Source of the DNA: Porphyromonadaceae bacterium
GTDB lineage: Bacteria; Bacteroidota; Bacteroidia; Bacteroidales; Dysgonomonadaceae
DNA: 53,781 bases
Reading direction: 5' to 3'
NCBI GenBank assembly: GCA_022840285.1
Contig: JALHIE010000014.1
Coordinates: 1 to 53,781 of the forward strand
Positions 16,760-24,668 of the stretch are shown in pieces. The translations under genes and the position numbers were made by a program. A model generated the notes under the pieces. That model saw only the letters and a list, made by a program, of their open reading frames with translations, was not told where the DNA came from and did not search any database. The stretch's first letter is position 1, and every line of letters begins with the position of its first letter.

Positions 16760-18382
16760 ATGAAAAAGGAATATTTGTTTACACTCGTCGTTGCCGCTTT
16801 ATGTAATTTCACTTGGGCATCCTGTCAAATCACATCAGATAATCGGGTTCAACCGGACGAAACTGAGAAAACAACTAAAAGTGAAATACCGTCTCAGAAA
16901 GATATTCAGCGGTTTAAATCAAAAGGATGGGTTTGTTACGGCGACTTCGGTGCCAAAGGTGATGGAATAACCAATGATATCGTGGCCATTGCTGCTACAC
17001 ACGAATTTGCCAATAAGCACAGCCTGACAGTAAAGGCGGATAAGGCTACTTATTACATAGGAGGGAAAAGATGCACAGTCAGTATACAGACCAATACCGA
17101 ATTTGGTGAAGCTGCATTTATCATTGACGATACCGATGTGGAAGACAGGAATGCCCACATCTTCTCCGTCAACTCTGTCAAACAATCTTTCAAGCCAATA
17201 AATATAACTTCATTGAAAAAAAATCAGGATAAACTGGATATTACTTTACCAGGAGCCTCTCTTGTTACGGTTACCGATTCCAACGTAAAGCGTTATATCC
17301 GGTTTGGAGCCAACCAAAACAACGGTTCTTCGCAGACAGATATATTTATTGTCGATAAAAACGGCACGGTGGATAAAAATACACCCATAATCTGGGATTT
17401 TGAACGGATTACGGAAATTACGGTCCTCCCGGTTGATGAAACGATACTAACCATTTCCGGAGGGAAATTTACCACAATTGCCAACAGGGAGGAATCCAAA
17501 TACAGTTACTTTGCCCGGGGTATCGCAATCAAACGGTCCAATGTTATTGTCGACGGGCTGGAACACAGGATCACCGGTGAAGGAGACCAGGGTGCGCCCT
17601 ACGGTGGTTTCATCAGTATCAGCAACTGCTCCAACGTGACTGTCAGAAACACCCTGCTTACCGGTCACAAAGTCTACCGTACCATCGGTTCGGCGGGGAC
17701 TCCCGTATCCATGGGTACCTACGATATAAACATCAACCGGGCGCTAAACATTACATTCGAGAACTGCAGCCAGACTAATGATATCAACAACACTGAGTAT
17801 TGGGGGATCATGGGATCCAATTACTGCAAGAACGTCGTATATGATCATTGTACCTTTTCCAGATTTGATGCCCATATGGGGGTTGCCAATGCCACCATTC
17901 GTCATTCAACACTTGGACACCAGGGAATAAACGCTATTGGCAGCGGCGTTTTCACCGTTGAGAATTCTACCATAAACGGTACAAACCTGATCAACCTGCG
18001 TTCCGATTACGGAAGTACGTGGGAAGGTGAATTCTTTATCCGCAATTGTATCTTTGCCCCCAGAGGTGTAAAGTCGGGCAACGTAAACCTGATAGGCGGA
18101 TCCAACACAGGTCAACATGATTTCGGCTATACATGCTACATGCCGGAAAGGATTACCATTGAAAACCTGCAAATTGACGATTCCAGCCATCCGGAGAAAT
18201 ATCGGGGTCCCGCCATTTTTGCGAATTTCAATAAAGAAATGACCGATGAGGCTTACCTCGAAAAGTTCCCATTCATCAAAACCAGGGAGGTTATCCTGAC
18301 TAACGTATCCACAGCAAGTAAACTGCCTCTACGAATCAGCGACAATACCTATATGTTCAAAGACGTGGTTATAGTCAAATAA
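16760..18382 (+). CDS. beta-helix lipoprotein of the pectate-lyase/GH28-like superfamily
   Basis: This 540-residue lipoprotein (C22, TWASC) contains the entry motif of the Pectate_lyase_3 superfamily, GDFGAKGDGITND at 61-73. Many parallel-beta-helix rungs follow, such as NVTVRNTLLTGHK, ITFENCSQTND and VVYDHCTFSRFDAHMG. This architecture is shared by pectate lyases, rhamnogalacturonan-active enzymes, GH28-type hydrolases and phage tailspikes, so the exact reaction cannot be stated. In this locus, between kduI/kduD and a decayed GH88, a lyase or hydrolase acting on a uronate-containing backbone is the likeliest role. The gene ends 7 bases from the convergent BNR pseudogene. It is more AT-rich than the three genes before it. 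Confidence 0.78.
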   Translation: MKKEYLFTLVVAALCNFTWASCQITSDNRVQPDETEKTTKSEIPSQKDIQRFKSKGWVCYGDFGAKGDGITNDIVAIAATHEFANKHSLTVKADKATYYIGGKRCTVSIQTNTEFGEAAFIIDDTDVEDRNAHIFSVNSVKQSFKPINITSLKKNQDKLDITLPGASLVTVTDSNVKRYIRFGANQNNGSSQTDIFIVDKNGTVDKNTPIIWDFERITEITVLPVDETILTISGGKFTTIANREESKYSYFARGIAIKRSNVIVDGLEHRITGEGDQGAPYGGFISISNCSNVTVRNTLLTGHKVYRTIGSAGTPVSMGTYDININRALNITFENCSQTNDINNTEYWGIMGSNYCKNVVYDHCTFSRFDAHMGVANATIRHSTLGHQGINAIGSGVFTVENSTINGTNLINLRSDYGSTWEGEFFIRNCIFAPRGVKSGNVNLIGGSNTGQHDFGYTCYMPERITIENLQIDDSSHPEKYRGPAIFANFNKEMTDEAYLEKFPFIKTREVILTNVSTASKLPLRISDNTYMFKDVVIVK

Positions 18383-18389
18383 TTCGGGT

Positions 18390-19079
18390 TCAATTCACCT
18401 TTACCGGTTTTTCGAAATCGGTTTTCATCTCATACGGGAGTTGCCATACATTTCCTTTGAAATCACCAAAGTAAAGTTGTGACTTGCTGAAACGATGAGC
18501 ATCACCGTCCGACCAGAAGAAAGCATGATTAAAACGACTGTTTGAAGTTACCGTTCTCCTCTTTTTCCAGCAGGTGCCTTTGTCTGTGGAGGCCCATATC
18601 GTAGTTGTGATCCGGTTATCGTAAAGTCCGCTAACCTGATAATGTCCCGCTTGTTCCCCATCTCTTTGCGGCATGGCTGCCAACAACCGATCCTCTGACC
18701 AGTGTATGCCGTCGTCACTGGTTTCAAAGTACAGCAACCTGTATCCCTGATATTTGGTAAAAAAGTGAAAATATCCCTATCCGTGTTCCAGGGCTACGGA
18801 TAGGTCATCTCCTCGCTGCTAATTTCGTCGAAACGGTCGATATTGAAAGGAAGCCTACTCCTGTATTTGAATCCGGGTCGTTTCTGTCCTCGCCCGCTGA
18901 CGAATACCCAGATATAACCTTCATCATCTATCATCAGAGAAGGATTATCGTGGGGATCGTTTACTCCTTTCTTGTCATATACCACGGTAGGTCTCGGCAC
19001 CATTCCGGTTTCATGGTCAAAATATCCGATCATGCAAAGCAGGTAACGCTCCGTTTCGCCGGTGCATTGCGTGCTTCTA
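18390..19079 (-). pseudogene. BNR-4 repeat (sialidase-like propeller) protein, multiply deleted pseudogene
   Basis: Reading on the minus strand, family segments remain in order but broken. MIGYFDHETG and DEGYIWVFVSGRGQKRPG are in one frame, followed by EEMTYP and an in-frame TAG where the family usually has a glutamine. A one-base loss in a G run near 18770 then shifts the frame to GYFHFFTKYQGYRLLYFET and GHYQVSG. The end (SKSQLYFGDFKGNVWQLPYEM) matches the usual C-terminus, but the sequence between VSG and that end is much too short, and the N-terminal region is missing altogether. The remnant overlaps the stop codon of the upstream GH88 pseudogene. The nonsense codon, frameshift and deletions together make real decay more likely than sequencing error. 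Confidence 0.8.
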
Positions 19080-20226
19080 TTTCTCCAGGTCTCTCTTGCG
19101 TTTCAATGCTTCCAGAAAATAATAGTCGGCGTAGTTCAGGGGCACATCGACCTCCGAGTTGTGGGGGAGACTTCCAACGGAATGCATCAGCAGAAAATCG
19201 CCGTTTTCACCCAACGCAGCACGGTAGGCCGGACTTGACAGGGAAGCAACGATCCTGTCCGCCCAGGCCTTGTAGTCCGTTTTATCGGAGTAGGTCGACA
19301 GCTCGTACAGTGCAGAAGCCAGGATTGCGCCCGCAGAAGCGTCACGGTAGGTATCCGGAATATCCGGTGAATCAAAGTCCCAGTACGGCACCCCGTCTTC
19401 CGGATAATTGGGATGGTTGGTAATGAAATTCAGCGCCTTTTCTGCCTGGTCCAGGTATTTCCGGTCACCCGTCTCACGGTAGCAAAGGATAAACCCGTAA
19501 ACGCCCCAGGCCTGTCCACGTGACCAGGAACTTTCATCCGAATATCCCTGGTGAGTATTTCTGTGGACGGTAATGGTTTTTAATGGTATTATCGGCATGG
19601 GAAACAGCGATGTGATAAAAAGAGGAGTCGCCGGAGAGCTTCGTCGCTTCGAACAGCAGCTCCAGGTTCATCATGTTGTCGATGATCACCGGACATTCCC
19701 AGTCTTTCGATTTGTTGGCATTCCACGACTGGATGATGCCCGCTTCGGGAATATAACGGGTTGAGAGGGATTTTGCAGCATTCAGAATAACTTCCTTGTA
19801 AGCTTCAGTTCCAGCTAAACGAAGTCCGTTCCCGTAGCTGCAATAGATCATGAATCCCACATCGTGATTGCCGGTATAATACTGGATGGTATCCAACGCT
19901 TCGGTATATTTGACGGCCATCGGTTTCCATTTGTCATCCCCCGTCAATTCGTACAGGTACCAGAGGCTTCCCGGAAAGAAACCCGAAGTCCATTCCTGCG
20001 GAGGGATATACTTCATTTTCCCGTCGATTATTGATTTGGGATTCACTATCCCTGCCGAGTCTTCCACCTTATCGAGCATGCGCGAGTATTGCTCCGCGGC
20101 AAAGGATACGGTTTCTTCCATGAAATCAGCACTGTTGTCCTGGTTTTTTTGTTGGGTGTTTGTGCAAGATTGCGTTGTAAACAGGATGGAAATAGCTAAA
20201 ATAAACAGGATAGGTAACTTTTTCAT
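19077..20226 (-). pseudogene. GH88-type unsaturated glucuronyl hydrolase lipoprotein, frameshifted
   Basis: An intact member would remove the unsaturated uronate that lyases leave at the non-reducing end, feeding KduI/KduD. The first 200 or so codons (from 20226) encode a lipoprotein signal (TTQSC), EWTSGFFPGSLWYLYE, and the two segments holding the catalytic aspartates in GH88, NHDVGFMIYCSYGNG and VIIDNMMNLELL. Near 19565 the reading frame changes: NHYR in one frame is followed by HRNTHQGYSDESSWSRGQAWG in another. In relatives about 15-20 residues lie between these points, so an out-of-frame internal deletion is the best explanation. The C-terminal part runs intact to its stop at 19077. As read, the gene cannot make a full enzyme. 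Confidence 0.85.
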
Positions 20227-20259
20227 TTTCGTTGTCTTTGTTCGTTCGTATTTTTTTGT

Positions 20260-20493
20260 TTAATTTTCCACAAGTCTCACCCGGATGACGGGGCGCTTCA
20301 ATCCGGCAACCTTGTCCTGTTGTGCAGGCGGTACTGCGGTGTTAGAGCGCGGCGACCATTTTCGATTATTTCCAGTTTCATCCTTAACATGGTTTGTCCT
20401 CCGATTCGTCTCTGGATCGAAGTAACGTAGAAAGAATCCACAGGTATCTTCCAAAAGCGCTGTTGAAGTCTTTGTATGCAGCAAGTATCTCAT
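20260..20493 (-). pseudogene. C-terminal remnant of an unidentified protein
   Basis: The minus strand just upstream of the GH88 pseudogene holds protein-like text split between frames. One frame reads FYVTSIQRRIGGQTMLRMKLE and continues to NGRRALTP; another supplies the end, QQDKVAGLKRPVIRVRLVEN, before a stop at 20260. Together they look like the C-terminus of a larger secreted or metabolic protein with at least one frameshift and most of its length missing. I do not recognise the family. A -7-like box on the minus strand at 20554-20561 may be the old promoter of this decayed cluster. Confidence 0.45.
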
Positions 20494-20729
20494 TGACGGA
20501 CAAAACTCATCTTGGAATCTTATTCAAGAAAACAAAATTTCAAATAATATCCGCAAATATATTTCTTTTAACTTAGAAATAAAAATAAAATTAATCAAAC
20601 AGCTCCATTCAGTTCATCCTTTCACTTGTGCAAGACCGGATAATGTCTCTTCAAGCGCAGGCATTTTTATCAATAATTGTTAAATCTCTTTTTTTTTAGC
20701 AATTTTATCATTTTCTTGAATTATTCCTT
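20494..20729. other. AT-rich intergenic region between decayed cluster and threonine operon
   Basis: About 240 bases without a gene. It includes the minus-strand box CAAATATA at 20554-20561 (TATATTTG read on that strand) and, on the minus strand near 20480-20520, short protein-like text (VNEILAAYKDFNSAFG) in yet another frame that may belong to the adjacent remnant. Otherwise I see only AT-rich sequence and the approach to the thr promoter. Confidence 0.4.
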
Positions 20730-20737
20730 TATCTTTG
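20730..20737 (+). promoter_or_regulatory. -7 box of the threonine operon promoter
   Basis: TATCTTTG fits the Bacteroidota -7 consensus TAnnTTTG. The -33 element is weak; no TTTG lies at the usual distance. Transcription would begin near 20744, only some 14 bases before the leader peptide start at 20758, which suits an attenuation leader. Confidence 0.55.
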
Positions 20738-20757
20738 CAACATATTAAGACGTTGCG

Positions 20758-20826
20758 ATGAACTTTTCATATTCAACATACACTACTCCTTTCACAATGA
20801 CTATGACCCCCTGGGGGGTTATATAA
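20758..20826 (+). CDS. threonine-rich leader peptide of the thr operon (putative attenuator)
   Basis: A 22-codon open frame starts with ATG at 20758 and ends with TAA at 20824-20826. It reads MNFSYSTYTTPFTMTMTPW followed by GVI. Six of its 22 residues are threonine (positions 7, 9, 10, 13, 15, 17), the last residue is isoleucine, and two internal methionines alternate with threonines. Thr, Ile and Met are the products that branch from the pathway encoded downstream. The placement, right after a promoter and 118 bases before thrA, is that of a ribosome-mediated transcription attenuator like ThrL of enterobacteria, although the sequence is unrelated. Stalling at Thr codons when threonyl-tRNA is scarce would be the regulatory signal. 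Translation has not been shown, but this composition is very unlikely by chance. Confidence 0.8.
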   Translation: MNFSYSTYTTPFTMTMTPWGVI

Positions 20827-20899
20827 TATTTTACATCCACGCGGCAACGCCGTTTGCCACCCGCAAATCAACCGGTTTGCCTCTTGCCATCCATTTTTT
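20806..20899 (+). promoter_or_regulatory. attenuator hairpin region between thr leader peptide and thrA
   Basis: Several short complementary arms lie here. ACCCCC (20806-20811) pairs with GGGGGT (20814-20819) inside the end of the leader frame. GGCAA (20843-20847) can pair with any of three TTGCC copies (20854-20858, 20877-20881, 20884-20888). GCAAA (20863-20867) can pair with TTTGC (20876-20880). These options are mutually exclusive, as expected of a terminator/antiterminator switch. A T6 run follows at 20894-20899. I cannot decide by eye which fold is the terminator, because no strong stem directly touches the T run. Confidence 0.45.
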
Positions 20900-20943
20900 A
20901 TTTCATTAGAACCGTTCGTTACGGTAAAAATATATTCATACAG

Positions 20944-23388
20944 ATGAAAGTTATGAAATTCGGAGGGACATCCGCAGGGACTCCCGAAAGTATGCTTTTG
21001 GTTAAAAATATCATAGAAGCTGAAAAAGAGCCTGTGATTGTTGTGGTATCCGCTCTTGGAGGCGTGACCGATCGTCTTCTACTGGCAGCAGATTTTGCTT
21101 TAAATACAAACCCGGGATACCAATCGATTTTGGAAGAAATCATCTTCCGCCACGAAGAAATGATCGGCGAAATGGTGGCTTCCGATGTCGATAGAAAGGA
21201 ACTGAAACAAAAAATCACCCCGATGTTCGAAGACCTGCGTAACATCTTGCGGGGAGTCTACCTGATTGGCGATCTGTCGCAAAAGACATCGGACAAGATC
21301 GTCAGTTACGGCGAACGTTTTTCAGCTCTTATCGTAAGCAAAATTATCGGGGGGGCCAAGGTTTATGATTCCACCCGGTTTATCAAGACCACGAAACAAT
21401 TCAGCCACCACATTCCCGACATCGCATATTCCAACGAGCTGATCAGGCAGGCATTTTTAAATGAACCGCTGCCTAAAGTGGCCATAGTTCCGGGATTTAT
21501 CTCTTCGGGTAAAGAAGGGGACGATATCACTAACCTGGGACGCGGAGGATCGGACTATACCGCAGCCATTATTGCTGCTGCGCTTGATGCTTCGGTACTG
21601 GAAATATGGACGGACGTGGATGGCTTCATGACAGCCGACCCCAAAATCATCAATTCTGCTTATGTCATTGAAGAGCTCTCGTTTACCGAGGCGATTGAAC
21701 TCTCCAACTTCGGGGCAAAAGTGATCTATCCTCCAACCATTTTCCCTGTATACCACAAAAGCATACCTATCCGCGTGAAAAACACCTTCAAGCCCGGTTC
21801 AGAAGGAACACTTATACGCGATATAAAACCTACCCCCAACGGGAAAATAATTAAGGGCATTTCGTCGATCAACGATACCGCCCTGATTACCATACAGGGA
21901 CTTGGCATGGTAGGAGTCATCGGCGTAAACAAACGTATCTTCACGGCATTGGCGGATAACGGCATCAGCGTTTTTTTGGTCTCCCAGGCATCCTCAGAAA
22001 ACAGTACATCCATCGGAGTCCGCACGCAGGATGCTCCGCTTTCCCAGAAAGTGCTCAGCAAAGAATTTGCGAAAGAGATAGAGAGGGGAAGCATCAACGA
22101 GATCATTGTCGAATACGACCTGGCAACCATCGCCGTGGTGGGGCAAAACATGAAACATGTGCCGGGCGTTGCCGGTAAATTTTTCGGAACATTGGGAAGG
22201 GGAGGTATCAGCGTTGTTGCACTGGCTCAGGGAGCATCGGAAACCAACATCTCCTGTGTGATCTCCAAAAGCAACCTGAAAAAAGCACTCAACATCATTC
22301 ACGATTCGTTTTTCTTGTCGCCTTACCAGGAATTAAACCTCTTTGTTATCGGAACAGGAACGGTAGGCAGCAAGCTGCTGGCACAGATCAAGCAACAAAA
22401 ACATGTTCTTGAAGAACAAAATAAACTGAAAATAAACATTGTAGGAATCGCAAACGGACGAAAAGCATTGTTCTCCCGCGACGGCATCTCCCTCGAGAAT
22501 TACTTCGAAAACCTGATGTCAAGAGGGGTTAAAAGCTCTCCCGAACTGATAAGGGATGAGATACTCAAAATGAATATCTTCAATTCCGTCTTCGTGGATT
22601 GTACAGCCAGCCAGGCCATTTCCAATTTGTACGAAAGCCTGATTTCCAGCAACATATCGGTAGTGACGGCAAACAAGATTGCCGCCTCATCCGACTACAA
22701 AAACTACCATCACTTGAAAGAAACTGCCCGGAAAACCGGTACAAAATTCCTTTTCGAAACCAATGTAGGCGCAGGATTGCCCATTATCAACACGATGAAC
22801 TCCCTTACCAACTCGGGAGATAAGATTGTCAAACTTCAGGCGGTGCTGTCGGGAACACTTAACTTTATTTTCAATACGTTTAGCGAAGAGGTTCCGTTTA
22901 GTAAAGCCATAAAAATGGCGGTGGAGGCACAATTTGCCGAGCCCGATCCGCGTATCGACCTGAGCGGACTGGATGTTACCCGAAAATTGGTGATCCTTTC
23001 CCGGGAAGCCGGAGCTCAAGTGGAACAGGAAAATGTACAAAAGCACCTGTTCATACCGCAAAAGTATTTCGAAAGCACCCTCGACGAGTTTTGGTCAACC
23101 ATCCCCGAAATGGATGAAACTTTTGAAAACCGGAGAAAAAAACTCGATAAGGAGGGGAAAAAACTCCGTTTTATTGCCACGTACGACAACGGCCAATGCG
23201 AGGTCGGGTTGCATGAGGTGGAAAAAGGACATCCTTTCTACGACTTGGAAGGTAGCAACAACATCATTATGATTACTACCGAACGCTACAACGAGTATCC
23301 GATGGTAATCAAAGGCTATGGCGCAGGGGCAAGCGTTACCGCTGCCGGCGTTTTCTCCGACATCATTTCCATTGCAAATATACGATAA
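20944..23388 (+). CDS. thrA: bifunctional aspartokinase/homoserine dehydrogenase
   Basis: This 814-residue enzyme catalyses the first and third steps of the aspartate pathway to threonine: phosphorylation of aspartate and NAD(P)H-dependent reduction of aspartate semialdehyde. The start at 20944 gives MKVMKFGGTSAGTPES, the canonical kinase N-terminus with KFGGTS at 5-10; an upstream TTG start would run into the attenuator. Domains in order are the aspartokinase (about 1-290), a regulatory ACT pair (about 310-455), and homoserine dehydrogenase with the nucleotide motif GTGTVG at 470-475. Length is near the 820 residues of E. coli ThrA. It is the first gene of a tight operon with the kinase and thrC and lies behind a threonine-rich leader, so attenuation is the probable control, in addition to feedback through ACT. 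Confidence 0.97.
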   Translation: MKVMKFGGTSAGTPESMLLVKNIIEAEKEPVIVVVSALGGVTDRLLLAADFALNTNPGYQSILEEIIFRHEEMIGEMVASDVDRKELKQKITPMFEDLRNILRGVYLIGDLSQKTSDKIVSYGERFSALIVSKIIGGAKVYDSTRFIKTTKQFSHHIPDIAYSNELIRQAFLNEPLPKVAIVPGFISSGKEGDDITNLGRGGSDYTAAIIAAALDASVLEIWTDVDGFMTADPKIINSAYVIEELSFTEAIELSNFGAKVIYPPTIFPVYHKSIPIRVKNTFKPGSEGTLIRDIKPTPNGKIIKGISSINDTALITIQGLGMVGVIGVNKRIFTALADNGISVFLVSQASSENSTSIGVRTQDAPLSQKVLSKEFAKEIERGSINEIIVEYDLATIAVVGQNMKHVPGVAGKFFGTLGRGGISVVALAQGASETNISCVISKSNLKKALNIIHDSFFLSPYQELNLFVIGTGTVGSKLLAQIKQQKHVLEEQNKLKINIVGIANGRKALFSRDGISLENYFENLMSRGVKSSPELIRDEILKMNIFNSVFVDCTASQAISNLYESLISSNISVVTANKIAASSDYKNYHHLKETARKTGTKFLFETNVGAGLPIINTMNSLTNSGDKIVKLQAVLSGTLNFIFNTFSEEVPFSKAIKMAVEAQFAEPDPRIDLSGLDVTRKLVILSREAGAQVEQENVQKHLFIPQKYFESTLDEFWSTIPEMDETFENRRKKLDKEGKKLRFIATYDNGQCEVGLHEVEKGHPFYDLEGSNNIIMITTERYNEYPMVIKGYGAGASVTAAGVFSDIISIANIR

Positions 23389-23398
23389 AGGAAGAAAT

Positions 23399-24667
23399 AT
23401 GAAATACATCATCATCCTCGGCGATGGCATGGCAGACGAACCCATTGCAAAACTTGGCAACAAAACCCCTCTCCAGGCAGCAAAAACACCCTATTTGGAT
23501 AAGCTGGCACAAAAAGGACGCAGCGGTATGCTCGACACCATTCCCGAAGGCATGTCCCCGGGAAGCGAGATTGCCAATCTTTCCGTGCTGGGATACGATG
23601 TCCCCCGGGTATATGAAGGTCGGGGTGTGCTGGAAGCCGCCAGTATGGGCGTAGATATTCTGCCGGATGAAATGGCTATGCGGTGTAATCTGGTGAGTAT
23701 CAACGGTGATCTACTGAAGAATCACTCGGCCGGACACATCTCCACAGCAGAAGCTGCTGAGTTGATTTATTTTCTGAACGACAAGCTCGGAAGTAATCTG
23801 TTTCGTTTCTATCCCGGCGTTTCTTACCGCCATTTATTAAAAATGAAGAACGGTAACAAGAACATTGTTTGTACCCCACCTCACGATGTTCCCGACAAGC
23901 CTTTTTTACCGTTACTGATTAAACCGATCGACGGGTCTGCTCAAAACACCGCCGATAAACTGAATAAGCTGATCCTTGCTTCTCAAGAAATACTTCCGGA
24001 CCATCCCGTAAATCAAAAGAGAATAGCCATGGGTAAAGATCCGGCAAACAGCATTTGGTTGTGGTCACCCGGGTACCGTCCCGGCATGCAGCCATTGAGC
24101 AAGAAGTATCCCATTCAAAAAGGAGCTGTTATTTCGGCTGTCGACCTCATCAGGGGAATTGGCGTGTACGCAGGATTGGAAGTTATCCCTGTGGAGGGAG
24201 CCACCGGATTATACAATACCAACTACGAAGGCAAAGCCCGTGCCGCACTGGATGCACTGAAAAAGAACGATTTCGTCTTCCTGCACATTGAAGCCAGTGA
24301 TGAAGCCGGACACGAAGGAGATGTGGATTTGAAAGTAAAAACTATCGAGTACCTCGATTCGCGCATCGTAAAACCCATTTTTGAAGAAACCTCAACATGG
24401 GATGAAGCTGTCACCATTGCCGTTTTACCCGACCACCCCACTCCATGCGCTATCCGTACGCATACCCGTGATGCCGTTCCTTTTGTTGTTTACCACAAAG
24501 GGATTGAGCCCGACAATGTCAAAACTTACGATGAGTGTGCGGCAAAAGAAGGAGCTTTTGGCCTCCTTCGCGGAGATGAATTTATGAAAAATCTGATTTT
24601 ACAAAACAAAGAGTCAGGAATCCGGACAATAGACGTTAAACTTCACGTTGCTCCTAACAACTCATAA
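23399..24667 (+). CDS. iPGM/ApgM-like protein, probable homoserine kinase of the thr operon
   Basis: This 422-residue protein belongs to the archaeal-type cofactor-independent phosphoglycerate mutase family of the alkaline phosphatase superfamily. It begins MKYIIILGDGMADEPI with the metal-binding LGDGMAD motif, and contains MSPGSEIANLSVLGYD and, later, IEASDEAGHEGD and LPDHPTP, which hold the other metal ligands. The start at 23399 lies 10 bases after thrA, with AAGGAAG just upstream; the longer open frame overlaps thrA and is not used. The gene sits between thrA and thrC, where a homoserine kinase is needed, and no classical GHMP-type ThrB is present. Relatives in Bacteroidota have been linked genetically to homoserine kinase activity. 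I therefore favour homoserine kinase over phosphoglycerate mutase; this is inferred from context. Confidence 0.85.
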   Translation: MKYIIILGDGMADEPIAKLGNKTPLQAAKTPYLDKLAQKGRSGMLDTIPEGMSPGSEIANLSVLGYDVPRVYEGRGVLEAASMGVDILPDEMAMRCNLVSINGDLLKNHSAGHISTAEAAELIYFLNDKLGSNLFRFYPGVSYRHLLKMKNGNKNIVCTPPHDVPDKPFLPLLIKPIDGSAQNTADKLNKLILASQEILPDHPVNQKRIAMGKDPANSIWLWSPGYRPGMQPLSKKYPIQKGAVISAVDLIRGIGVYAGLEVIPVEGATGLYNTNYEGKARAALDALKKNDFVFLHIEASDEAGHEGDVDLKVKTIEYLDSRIVKPIFEETSTWDEAVTIAVLPDHPTPCAIRTHTRDAVPFVVYHKGIEPDNVKTYDECAAKEGAFGLLRGDEFMKNLILQNKESGIRTIDVKLHVAPNNS

Positions 24668-24668
24668 C

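Noticed and set aside
20901..20935. Hairpin ACCGT/ACGGT before thrA as the terminator of the attenuator
   Set aside because: The stem is only five pairs and is followed by A-rich rather than T-rich sequence.
20854..20943. TTG start 30 codons upstream of thrA
   Set aside because: It falls within the attenuator region, and aspartokinases begin directly with MKVMKFGGTS-type sequence.
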